Shown: positions 11,786 to 23,939 of the stretch, one piece after another
Layout of the letters: each line of letters begins with the position of its first letter
How positions within the stretch are numbered: position 1 is the stretch's first letter
NCBI GenBank assembly: GCA_014925825.1
Contig: JACGCK010000111.1
Span: 62,001-126,000, forward strand
Origin: Pholiota molesta
Taxonomy: Eukaryota; Basidiomycota; Agaricomycetes; Agaricales; Strophariaceae
DNA: 64,000 nucleotides
Direction: 5' to 3'
Notes under the pieces: model-generated
Database searches by the model: none
Seen by the model: the letters and a program-made list of their open reading frames with translations, nothing else
Told to the model about the DNA's origin: nothing
Translations under genes and position numbers: made by a program

Positions 11786-12598
11786 TGCTAATTTTATCTA
11801 ATTATGACTCTGAGAAGTATTTGACATGGTGATATCTGGGTAGTATAATTCAGAGAAGAAAAAATCGGTGGAGAAATGAGTGAGAAACAACTAAAATACT
11901 AGCCAATGCAGTGGTTGAGCGCATTTTGTAATATCTCAATCAATTCTCAGCCAAATATTATGGTCATATGCTTGTTAAAAAGGTAGTTTAAATATCTAAC
12001 TGTACCCCAATTTGCGAAAGGGCGATGGCTATATTAAACGAAGCATAGGCAAAAGCGTCTTTAAAGTAGTCAAAAAGAGTAGAAAACATAGATACTACTA
12101 TAGCTCACCCGAATGTTGCTCAAATATTAAGGTCTAAATTGTATCCTGTGGATCTCCATGTCTTCTATTTATGTGCAAGTTTGCAAAAGGTACGGGCAGT
12201 TAACGTTTGAACTGCAGGTAAAAGCGTTTTAGACGCCCAAAGTACTTACTTAAATCAAATTATTAATAACTTTGTCAATTCTTACGCTAAAAAAATACAA
12301 TCTTGGCATCGTTCGAAAGGACTTTTAGAGTTCTATAAGTCTATACAATTTATTTAATACATGACTCTTTGCAAGTACTTGCAAGTTTACCTGTAAGTAC
12401 TCATCTCTACTTGTAAGGCAACAAGTACTTGCATACTTGCCAATACTTGTGAGTAAATACTCACGGATCCGAGTCATCCGTGGGAAACTACTTGTACGGA
12501 TCCAAGTATGAGATTTTAGTACTTCAATACTCGCGAGTAAGGATCCGCGAGACTCGCGAGTATACTCGTGTCCTGCCTTATCCCTCAGTAATCAGTGC
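11786..12598. mobile_element. 813-bp insert with short-palindrome cluster, unit 2
   Basis: This segment is present only in units 2 and 3, with the same 813-bp length. It lies between a truncated SDR 3' fragment and the flank of the full SDR copy. It is AT-rich. Its last ~220 bp (12370-12590) is packed with short palindromes and near repeats: CAAGTACTTG, CGGATCCG, TACTCGCGAGTA and relatives. Such dense subterminal motifs are typical of ends of hAT-like DNA transposons in basidiomycetes, so it may be a remnant of one. No transposase, clear terminal inverted repeat or target duplication is visible, so the class is a guess. Confidence 0.4.
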
Positions 12599-12925
12599 AT
12601 TGGAAACGCACGAACTCGACGGCCAGTGATTGTAAGTTGGTCAGTTTCATTTCATTGCAAAATATCTAATTAGTGTTACAGAGTGTAGCGTACTGTAGGT
12701 AGATGCGCGTACCGTAGATAGAGGCGGAGTGCGGATGAGCTTGCCCTTCGGGGGGGGCTGCACTCTGCGCGCACATTACCAGAACCCGATTGGAGGTTGC
12801 GACCTACGCTCATTTTGAAAAACGTACCCCCGTTTAGGCAATTTCAGCACGAAAAACAGCCAGTTTCTACCTGGATTCATGCCCAAAAACACCCCTTCCC
12901 CGCCGAAAACATCTCCCCACCCCCA

Positions 12926-14068
12926 TCATATGGCAAAGTTATATTTCCTGCTCGCCATCCGCTCGATAAAGGAAGGTGCGATCCAGTAGAGCAGGTGCGC
13001 ATAGCGCATCGTCTCAGGCATGAACACGGCCTTCTCGCCGTTATCCGCCGCCTGGATGCATCTCCGCGCCACGGCCTCGCGCTTCAGGCCATGTGCGTTG
13101 GGGTCCTTTTCGCGCACCGGCCCGCTGTCGACCGCGGAGGCGCGGAAGTCGCCCTCCACGGTAGACGGCATGAAGAAGGTGAACTGGATGCGCGGGTGCT
13201 CGATGGAGAGGGCCTGGTAGAGCACGAGCGAAGAAGCCTTCGTGGAAGCGTACAGTGTACGTGTCGGAGCCGGAATGATGGACGCCAAGGAGTTCACGAG
13301 GACGATGGATGGGCTTTGGAGGTGTTAGAGAGCATAGGCACCTGTTTGATAGATAGGTCGAGATGAATCTCGTCAGCACGTGGAGGGTTCTGGATGAGAG
13401 AATTTTGGGATATTTACGAATGTCACAGCGGCGATTAGGGGTCCGACGTAGTTGCCCTGAATTGCAGCGAGCGCGACGTCGGCGGTGTGTTTAATGCCTT
13501 CGGCGCTCGCATCGCGCAGAGCGACGCCTCGCTCCACCTCGACGCCGGCTACCGCCATGAGTGGTTGTAAGCGGAGACGCCTGCAGCGACGACATGTGTA
13601 TCAAGGCCCCCATGCTATTTTGCAACACAAATATCAGGAACGCGTACGAGAGTCTGTTCCTGACGCACCTGCTTCAATGGCATTTCTGACTTTGACCATG
13701 TCGTCCACATTCGTAAAGTCGGCTGTAACGCCAAAGATATCGGATGGAGACGCCGTGCGGAAGCCAGCTGACGCCTGCGCGGCGCGACATTCTGCCTCTA
13801 CCTCCTTCAGCAATGCTTCTCGTCGTCCGACAACGCATACCCGGGCGCCTCTTTCCGCGTATTGACGTGCAATTGAGCGTCCGATGCCGCTCGAGGCGCC
13901 TACGACCAATACGCGTTCCTTCGTCTTCGGAACTTTGAGTGAACGATTTGGCCTAGTTACCGAGGCTCGATAGAGTGCTAGGATGATTGGTACAAGAGAT
14001 AGAACGAGATTTCTCGAAGGCTTCATTGATAGGAGTTCGCGCAGGATAGCTGGGAGATCGAAGGCCAT
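12926..14068 (-). pseudogene. SDR, unit 2 copy (frameshifted)
   Basis: This is a full-length equivalent of the unit 1 SDR. Relative to the intact copies it has a one-base deletion in the GGGG run near 13311 (exon 3), a one-base deletion near 13567 and a two-base deletion near 13603 (exon 2). The GASSGIG and YASTK motifs remain, but in different frames. All lesions are small and near homopolymers, so they may be true decay or uncorrected sequencing errors. Confidence 0.75.
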
Positions 14069-17000
14069 TGCAAGCGTTTCGGCCTTTGGGGGTCGAAATT
14101 TAAGGAATTCTCTGCGAGACGCGTTATAAAGAGGATCCAGAACCACGTAAATGGTGCAAACTTACCTGCAGAGATCGTATGGACCCAAATTCATGAGTTT
14201 GTTGGCATTCGATGGTGGTTTTTTATAGCGTTCAAACGGTTGTATGATATGTACTTTTTGGGCAGATATCCGGCCCGTCCGAGATGACGCGCGTGCGATG
14301 TGAGCAAGATGTGAGAGCAATTGCCAAGCAATTGCACGCGAAATCGGTACATGCTTGCAACAGATTTGTAGGATAGGACAGGATAGGACGTAGATGAGAC
14401 GTCGATATCATCATGGACGACACTAATGGCTCACAGCTACCTTGTTGTCTTTTGTTACGTTCCCATACTCCAGGGAGTACACTGAGCCCGGTTACGGTGA
14501 TAACATGCTTATCGACCGTTCATATCTTGCAGACACACTCTCACTTCGTTCCTATACTCTCACGTCCCGCTTCCCTCCCCTTACCATCCGATGTCCGGCT
14601 TCTCCGCCATCCCGCAATTGTCATCCGCTCCGCCCTCCGCGCCGGGAGACGCGCACAGCCCCCGTCACAGCACCAGCCTCAACACCCCGCTCACCTCTGC
14701 CACATCTAGCGCTCACCTTGCAAGGTGGCAACATCAGTCGCACGGACACAACACAAGACCCGTCCGCTACATACAGCATACAACGTGGGCAACAACCAAC
14801 GTCGTCCCGCCGCTGCGGACGCCTCTTCCTCAATGCGAGAACGGCCTCGACACGAACGCGATCCGGATGCATACACCTTGCCTCAGGCGCCCTACGACGA
14901 ACGGAACATGCGAGCAGGATATCTGGAGGACGTCGGAGCCCACACGGCGAACGTCATACATCCAGATGGCACGGGAGGGTGGTCCCTTGGGCACCACGGC
15001 GCATAGACACCAAGCAGCACGGACAGCGGAAAGCTCCCAGGTGTGTGATTCTCCCTCATCTCTCCTCCTCTCAGCGTCGCATCGCGCTCACAGCACTGAG
15101 CTAGCCAACACAGCGGCGACGCAACGACCTGCTCCACCAGCGGATCGCGGACGGCGATCCGCAGACCAGCACGATATTCGGATACCGGAGCACAGTCAGC
15201 AATGAGCCGACGAAGACGACGACGTTGAACTACGGTATGCGCGACCCATGGCGTGGCTTGGACGACAACGGCTCGACTCGGGCGACGCGAGCACCGTGCG
15301 CAGCTACGGGAAATCGTCTGGGAGCGCACAAATTACCAGCAGCACCTCCAGAGCGGCATGCAAAGACCACGGCGACGAACGGGATGCACGAGCAGGGTAT
15401 CTGGACGACATCGGCGCACATCGGGCGAGCGCCGACGTTCAGATGCCACGGATAAGCCGATAGCATGAGGGGCGCGGTCCACGGGCACCACAGCGCCCAG
15501 AAGGCAGGCAGGCAGCACGGACCGCGCGCAGCTCCCAGGTGTGTGGACCCTATCCCATCCCCTGCTCTCAGTGTCGTGCTCACAGCAGTAAGCTAGGCAC
15601 CACGTCGGCGCCGCGACGACACTACTGCCCCAGAGCACGGCGCGCACGATATACGGTATACGAACACCAGAGCATAGCAACGAGACAACGACGCTGGGTA
15701 CCGGGCGGAGGACTCACGGCGTGTTTTGGACGACAGCGGCTCGTCTCGCAAGGATGCGGGGAACGAGAGCACAGGTGCACGGCTGCGGGAAAACGTCAAT
15801 GAGTACTCAACCGCTTCGCCGTATACAAATTACTCGCGGCGATACGGCCTCGACGACCCGACCGCGTGCGGAAAGACGGAGATCTGCTAGGGCGCAGCGC
15901 GGCACAAGGGCATCAGTGAGTGCAGTGCTGCTTCGACCATGCATGATGCATGACGTACTGCCGTGAGGTCAACGCGCCGCCTTCGTGCGGCATACGGACA
16001 AGTTGGTAGAGGGATGGCGCCTCGTCCTAGCCACGAACGACGACGCGAACAGCTCGATATCTGAACGTGCGCCCATCTGTTCCACTCACCAACGAGGCGA
16101 CGACAACGGGCGGCAGTCGGGCGTGGAATCGATATGCGGCATGCAGACGAGTTCGCGGAGGGCCGGCGAGATAGCGCCTCGTTCTGGCCCGTGAACGACG
16201 TGAACACTTCGAGAGCCAGGAGGCCAACACGGCCTAAACGAGCGGAAAGATCTGTCAAGGGCGATGGGATGAAAGCCATGACGGCGAACTTGCTGTCTCG
16301 GGATATGGGTGAGCACGGTCGTCAGAACACTGATAGCTGTTACTTACCCTGACTTTTTCCAGCACCGAGGTTGGCTGACGCAGGCGCGCATGGGCACGGC
16401 GCCGGTGTATCACGCTCATTGGCGAGGTTTTCAGGCGCTATCGGCGGCGGTAAGCAATACCACGGCTGCAGAGACTAACCGCAAACCAACAGCACAACTT
16501 ACTTACTGCACGTTCCAAAGCCTGAAGGGCGATCAGTTACGAAGAGGACGACGCCATCGGGCGGAAGGATGAGTCAAGATTCAAAGACGATGGGATGACA
16601 ACGAGGACGGCGTACTTGCTGCGTCGGAATATGGGTGAGCACGATGATCAGAACGTTGATATCTATCACTGACCTTGGCTTTATCCAGCACCGGGGCTGG
16701 CTGACGCAGTCGCGAAGGCGCTGCGCTAGCATATCGCGAATGTCGGCGACCACGAAAGGGCCGCTGGGCACTACGGGCGGCGGTAAGCAATACTACGGCT
16801 GCAGAGATTAACAACAACCTACTCACTGCACGTTCCAAAGCCTGAAGGGCTATCAGCTACGAAAAAACGACAGAACGCGGAGGGAGGATTACATGTTAGT
16901 ACGGTGCGTATGCCCCGCCGGAGGACACGCGCTCACCTTGTCTCATAGACGCCTGTGGCCCGACGCTATCGACGAAATCGCCAGCGACGAGTGGAAGTGC

Positions 17001-20000
17001 GGGCGGATACAGGAGGGCAACGCGACCAGATCTGCTGTTCGAGAGATAGAGACAGAGAGCGAAGAGAGAAGAGCAGGAAAGCAGAGCAGAGCAGGATGAG
17101 GGAAGGAGAGGGATATCTGTAGTCTTATATACTGATTCAATAGATGTGTACGTACATAGAATGAGAATAGTGGTTTCCGGGATACTTCAGACAGGGTCCG
17201 CACACGCTAAGCGAATCTCGATCTGTATGTCCTCCTCCGTTTTCTCGTCCGCGTCCGTTGAGGTCCGTTGCTTCCCTTGCCTGTGTCTCGTATACCATAC
17301 CAGTTATCATTAAGATACCTCATATCCCATTTTCATGATGACTAGAATATACCAAAGCGAGGAATTCATTCGAATGTTATATTTGTTAATGAGCGTAAAG
17401 GACGCAGTTCATGTTTCTACATTTTCAAATTTGTAAAATTCTGTCCACAGAGCGGCCAAGTATAACCGTTACCCACCCCCCAACGATCCTTAACCCAATA
17501 GGACATATTCTAATGTCGTAAAACAAGGGAAATGGCACTAGATTGCTTATTCCATGCAATCCTCCGAACCCGGACATCCAGCAAATGCATCGATTTGCAG
17601 GCGGAAAGTTCTAGCGCACCATCGTCGCTGGCAACGTACCCGAGAGGACCCTTGATGGGACTAACAACGGCCTTTTACGTGGTTTTTTTCAGGTCCCCGT
17701 GCGATGCGCAATGGACTGGAAACGAGAAACGGGGTGGGAGGAGAGGGTCATGCTCGGTACGGGTATCCTTGCCTGCTCTAGGCTGGGCTCTCCAAATTTC
17801 GGGTGTCCGATAGAGCCGCATTGGGGCTATGTATTACATGTTTAATGCTTCTAGATGGAATTCAGAAGAGAGCAGCAGATGCGCTCTGCAAGCGCTCAGA
17901 TTCAATTGATTGTAAGTTGATGTCGCCGTTATCGCGTACATGTCGCCACATCGCGGTCGCAACAACAATAAAAAGTATTATTACTATACATGTATGTATA
18001 ATAGGATTAAGATACGAAATCGATAGATTTTCTGTGCTTCAAATGATGAATTGGGAGAGGAAGAGCGAGTTGATATTGGAGTGATGAATATCCGGATGCC
18101 CATCTCTATGTTCAACTGGAATGGAAACTGCAATTGATAAAAGGTCAGGTACATCTAGCCATGTCCGCGGCCGCCGTTACATGTGTAATGCAAAGGCGCG
18201 AGAGCATCTGTATTGCGCGATGTTCAGCGCCTAACTTGAAAACGGCGGTATGGTACGCTCAACGGCGCTTTGCCTTGTCCGCTCACGGCGACTGCTATTG
18301 GCCAATAATCTTAACGGATACGTTTATAATACAAAAGAGAAAGCGGCTCGAGAGGTGAAGAACCTCGGAGCAATGATGGAACATGCAGATATGTAGATCA
18401 GTGGCACGAATGATGTCATGTCCGGGCAATCACAATGCTTCAACCTTGCACGTATCCGCAATGACAATCCATTCCAGCTCCTCAATCTATTCTCTTTCTG
18501 GAAAGTAGAATACTTACATGCAAACAGATAGGCTTCAAGTGCGTCAAAACCCACTAGATAATTGGAATGGGACACAAATGTTATTTTAGACCGCTCGCAA
18601 CGCTTCAACTTCCTATGTACACTGAGTAATGGAATCTGGGAGTGAAATAATTCGATAGGCTGTGGAAAACATATCTTTGTATGGTTCATTCAGCAGTCTC
18701 TAGACCGTACGTAGCTCGAACTTTGATAAACCCTAAGCCTAAATTATGGTGGCGGCGTACTGTACTACATTACGTTCAACATAGCTAAAATATCGATGAC
18801 ATTGCCGCTCGCAACGCTTCAACATACTGTAATGGATTCCGTTCTCTTGTCACAATCTCATTGGTGGATGTATAAACAGTTTGCCGGGCAAGTAGCAGTG
18901 CGAGGCACTCGTTCACTCAACGTTCACTTGGATATATTTGGCACTAGTAGTATCTTGGCAATGCTTCTAATTATGTGAGCAGAAAGAAGCGGGTTTTTCT
19001 TTGAGTTTACAGCCGTGATTTGGGGACGGAGGCGACGATCTGGGTTCTATTACGTACTTGGCTTCTTGTCGTGTCCTTGGGAATATGACTCAAAGGCACT
19101 TTCCAGCATTGATTCGATAGGTGGACGGGGCTTTGGGAACTCATTAATGGGAGAGATATTGAAGCAGCCGAAAAGAACTGCGGTTACGTTTGGATGGTAT
19201 TATGTGTCCCTTTAAGGGAAGTTTTGTTATTCTTGGAGATGAATAATACAGCATGGAACGGTTTGTAGCCTTTGTAGGGGGAACATTTGGAAAAGAAAAT
19301 TTATAATGGTATTAGAATAATAAAGAAAGGAGCCAAAGTCTTGGATAGAAGAGGAGTGCAGAGGTACGATGAACTCGGATGGAGGAAGTTTATCCCTGCA
19401 TGGTGACTTTGTGCAGGGGTTGGGATCGGTAACAGTAGTTACTAGTTTCGGTCTAAGAAGGATTTGCCGTGCATTCCAAAATTCAGTAATCGAAGAAATA
19501 GTGATGGAGACGTGGAAGAATGGGTCCGGCTTGGCATTCTGACAGTATAAAGAGTGGTAACTTTTGGATGCAATGCATGCCATTCTAACCCGTCCTAATG
19601 CAACTTTCAATTCCTGTTTCCATCCACAGACCTATCTAATACGACAGTGTCACTATGTCCTTATGGTTGCAGATGTGAGTACTTATCTTGTCTTTCAGGT
19701 AACGCGCACTGATGCAGTCATTTCTAGCTTTGATCGTCGTTGCTAATTTAAGCGCCCATGTAAAGCAGGTTAGCTTCTGGTTGCGCACATCTGCTTCACT
19801 TCTCTGACTCTACATTTCTCATGTAAGATGTCTTTTTTTATGCCTCGATGGCGTTCTTGGTGTTCTGACTTCCCTTCATTATTCAAATTTGATATTTCGA
19901 CTTCCCATGACCTTATCATCTCACTTTAAACCTATTATCTTTCATAGTCACTTCACCGCACTTCAAATTCAATTTTCGGATGTCCCGCAAGCACTCCGAC

Positions 20001-21197
20001 AGGATCTGTAAGTCGTCACCTCTTCTTATGGTTGCACCCAAGTCTAATTTGATTTTCTTAGGTCCCGTGGCTGTTGATATACAATCTGATCAGTCTTTGA
20101 ACTCAATGTTCTTACTCACGGCGTTTAAGCACTAATTAGCGGGCTGTTATTCTAATTCGATTTTTGGGCTTCCCACGAGCAATACTACAGGCCCAATGTA
20201 AGTGGTTTCCACGTTGCTCTAATTGAGGGTGTTATATATTTACATGGAGTTCTTCCGCAGTGCGAGCAATGGTATAGTCTCTGGGTAAGTGGTTTGACTC
20301 TATTTCAGTATTTTGTATCATGGGTTTTTACATCTTTAGCAGTCTGATTTTGATGATTCAGAATACAGGTGGTCTCGTAAAGTGTGCGATATGCAAATAT
20401 TAGTAAGTATTTCTAATTCAACTTGGGACGTTTGCTGACCGTGTAATTCTCTTGAAGTCATTTCCTTCCATATCTCATGAATCTATGATGCAGTATCTTA
20501 TTTTTTGTGGTCAGTGATTCGCATCGAAATTATTGTGAACTTGTCTAATCTCACTTTGGCATCGCAGAACCGAAAATCTAATGAGATCTTGCTTGATCGG
20601 TGAACAGTGATGTTGAAATTACTGAAAATTCATTTAACTGGCAAATAGGGCTTGATTTGTGTTCACACGAAGTCGACATGCACTCGAACAAAGCACACAA
20701 ATTCGGCTGTACGACATTCTTTGAGTTTCACGGAATCTTGCTCGCTCGGTAAGCAGTGCTGTTAACATTATTGGAAATTGGGCTAATTGTCATTTGCACG
20801 AACTCAATGGCCAGCGCACAAATTAGGTTGTAGTCTCACGAAAATTTGCTCCCTCAGATTGGAAACGCACGAACTCGACGGCCAGCACGCAAATTAGGTT
20901 GTAAGTTGGTCAGTTTCATTTCATTGCAAAACATCTAATTAGCATTGCAGAGTGTAGTGTACTGTAGGTAGATGTGCGTACCGTAGATAGAGGCGGGGTG
21001 CGGATGAGCTTGCCCTTCGGGGGGGGCTGCACTCTGCGCGCACATTACCAGAACCCGATTGCAGGTTGCGACCTACGCTCATTTTGAAAAACATACCCCC
21101 GTTTAGGCAATTTCAGCACGAAAAACAGCCAGTTTCTACCTGGATTCACACCAAAAACACCCCGAAAACATCTCCCCTGCCCCAAAACAGAAAACTC

Positions 21198-21650
21198 CTA
21201 TGCCATGGCAAAGTTATATTTCCTGCTCGCCATCCGCTCGATAAAGGAAGGTGCGATCCAGTAGAGCAGGTGCGCATAGCGCATCGTCTCAGGCATGAAC
21301 ACGGCCTTCTCCCCGCTATCCGCCGCCTGGATGCATCTCCGCGCCACCGCCTCGCGCTTCAGGCCATGTGCGTTGGGGTCCTTTTCGCGCACCGGCCCGC
21401 TATCGACCGCGGACGCGCGGAAGTCGCCCTCCACGGTAGAGGGCATGAAGAAGGTGAACTGGATGCGCGGGTGCTCGATGGAGAGGGCCTGGTAGAGCAC
21501 GAGCGAAGAAGCCTTCGTGGAAGCGTACAGTGTACGTGTCGGAGCCGGAATGATGGACGCCAAGGAGTTCACGAGGACGATGGATGGGGCTTTGGAGGTG
21601 TTAGAGAGCATAGGCACCTGTTTGATAGATAGGTCGAGATTAATCTCGTC
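21198..21650 (-). pseudogene. Truncated SDR last exon, unit 3 (3' fragment)
   Basis: Same arrangement as in unit 2, but the exon (21617-21198) keeps an open frame that includes the NSLAS and YASTK catalytic motifs. It has no exons 1 or 2 and no start codon and abuts the insert at 21651, so it is still a fragment. Confidence 0.85.
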
Positions 21651-22463
21651 TGCTAAATTTTATCTAATTATGACTCTGAGAAGTATTTGACATGGTGATA
21701 TCTGGGTAGTATAATTCAGAGAAGACAAAAATCGGTGGAGAAATGAGTGAGAAACAACTAAAATACTAGCCAATGCAGTGGTTGAGCGCATTTTGTAATA
21801 TCTCAATCAATTCTCAGCCAAATATTATGGTCATATGCTTGTTAAAAAGGTAGTTTAAATATCTAACTGTACCCCAATTTGCGAAAGGGCGATGGCTATA
21901 TTAAACGAAGCATAGGCAAAAGCGTCTTTAAAGTAGTCAAAAGAGTAGAAAACATAGATACTACTATAGCTCACCCGAATGTTGCTCAAATATTAAGGTC
22001 TAAATTGTATCCTGTGGATCTCCATGTCTTCTATTTATGTGCAAGTTTGCAAAAGGTACGGGCAGTTAACGTTTGAACTGCAGGTAAAAGCGTTTTTAGA
22101 CGCCCAAAGTACTTACTTAAATCAAATTATTAATAACTTTGTCAATTCTTACGCTAAAAATACAATCTTGGCATCGTTCGAAAGGACTTTTAGAGTTCTA
22201 TAAGTCTATACAATTTATTTAATACATGACTCTTTGCAAGTACTTGCAAGTTTACCTGTAAGTACTCATCTCTACTTGTAAGGCAACAAGTACTTGCATA
22301 CTTGCCAATACTTGTGAGTAAATACTCACGGATCCGAGTCATCCGTGGGAAACTACTTGTACGGATCCAAGTATGAGATTTTAGTACTTCAATACTCGCG
22401 AGTAAGGATCCGCGAGACTCGCGAGTATACTCGTGTCCTGCCTTATCCCTCAGTAATCAGTGC
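21651..22463. mobile_element. 813-bp insert with short-palindrome cluster, unit 3
   Basis: Second copy of the type B insert, same length and near-identical to 11786-12598. The palindrome-rich zone is about 22235-22440. A 65-codon frame at 21879-22076 lacks a recognisable domain; the homologous frame in unit 2 is interrupted by a one-base indel. Confidence 0.4.
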
Positions 22464-22792
22464 ATTGGAAACGCACGAACTCGACGGCCAGTGATTGTAA
22501 GTTGGTCAGTTTCATTTCATTGCAAAATATCTAATTAGTGTTACAGAGTGTAGCGTACTGTAGGTAGATGCGCGTACCGTAGATAGAGGCGGAGTGCGGA
22601 TGAGCTTGCCCTTCGGGGGGGGCTGCACTCTGCGCGCACATTACCAGAACCCGATTGGAGGTTGCGACCTACGCTCATTTTGAAAAACGTACCCCCGTTT
22701 AGGCAATTTCAGCACGAAAAACAGCCAGTTTCTACCTGGATTCATGCCCAAAAACACCCCCTTCCCCGCCGAAAACATCTCCCCCACCCCCA

Positions 22793-23939
22793 TCATATGG
22801 CAAAGTTATATTTCCTGCTCGCCATCCGCTCGATAAAGGAAGGTGCGATCCAGTAGAGCAGGTGCGCATAGCGCATCGTCTCAGGCATGAACACGGCCTT
22901 CTCGCCGTTATCCGCCGCCTGGATGCATCTCCGCGCCACGGCCTCGCGCTTCAGGCCATGTGCGTTGGGGTCCTTTTCGCGCACCGGCCCGCTGTCGACC
23001 GCGGAGGCGCGGAAGTCGCCCTCCACGGTAGACGGCATGAAGAAGGTGAACTGGATGCGCGGGTGCTCGATGGAGAGGGCCTGGTAGAGCACGAGCGAAG
23101 AAGCCTTCGTGGAAGCGTACAGTGTACGTGTCGGAGCCGGAATGATGGACGCCAAGGAGTTCACGAGGACGATGGATGGGGCTTTGGAGGTGTTAGAGAG
23201 CATAGGCACCTGTTTGATAGATAGGTCGAGATGAATCTCGTCAGCACGTGGAGGGTTCTGGATGAGAGAATTTTGGGATATTTACGAATGTTACAGCGGC
23301 GATTAGGGGTCCAACGTAGTTGCCCTGAATTGCAGCGAGCGCGACGTCGGCGGTGTGTTTAATGCCTTCGGCGCTCGCATCGCGCAGAGCGACGCCTCGC
23401 TCCACCTCGACGCCGGCTACCGCCATGAGTGGTTGTAAAGCGGAGACGCCTGCAGCGACGACATGTGTATCAAGGCCGCCCCATGCTATTTTGCAACACA
23501 AATATCAGGAACGCGTACGAGAGTCTGTTCCTGACGCACCTGCTTCAATGGCATTTCTGACTTTGACCATGTCGTCCACATTCGTAAAGTCGGCTGTAAC
23601 GCCAAAGATATCGGATGGAGACGCCGTGCGGAAGCCAGCTGACGCCTGCGCGGCGCGACATTCTGCCTCTACCTCCTTCAGCAATGCTTCTCGTCGTCCG
23701 ACAACGCATACCCGGGCGCCTCTTTCTGCGTATTGACGTGCAATTGAGCGTCCGATGCCGCTCGATGCGCCTACGACCAATACGCGTTCCTTCGTCTTCG
23801 GAACTTTGAGTGAACGATTTGGCCTAGTTACCGAGGCTCGATAGAGTGCTAGGATGATTGGTACAAGAGATAGAACGAGATTTCTCGAAGGCTTCATTGA
23901 TAGGAGTTCGCGCAGGATAGCTGGGAGATCGAAGGCCAT
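22793..23939 (-). CDS. Short-chain dehydrogenase/reductase, 11-beta-HSD/DHRS7-like, unit 3 copy (intact)
   Basis: Exons 23939-23540, 23485-23286 and 23209-22793 are 400, 200 and 417 nt and encode 338 residues, exactly as in unit 1. The GASSGIG, NSLAS and YASTK motifs are all present, with the N-terminal hydrophobic anchor. A few conservative replacements separate it from the unit 1 copy (for example SNTSK for TNTSK after the second intron). The first intron differs from unit 1 by a TTTGTGTTGCAAAATAG end, shared with units 2 and 4. It is a candidate functional paralogue and should raise gene dosage if transcribed. Confidence 0.85.

Larger units (their letters stand above)
8414..18277. repeat. 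Repeat unit 2 (type B)
   Basis: This unit is 9864 bp. It carries an extra 1.6 kb made of a second copy of the SDR 3' flank and last exon (11334-11785) and an 813-bp insert (11786-12598), followed by the full SDR copy. It is nearly identical to unit 3 over its length, more so than to units 1 and 4. Confidence 0.9.
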
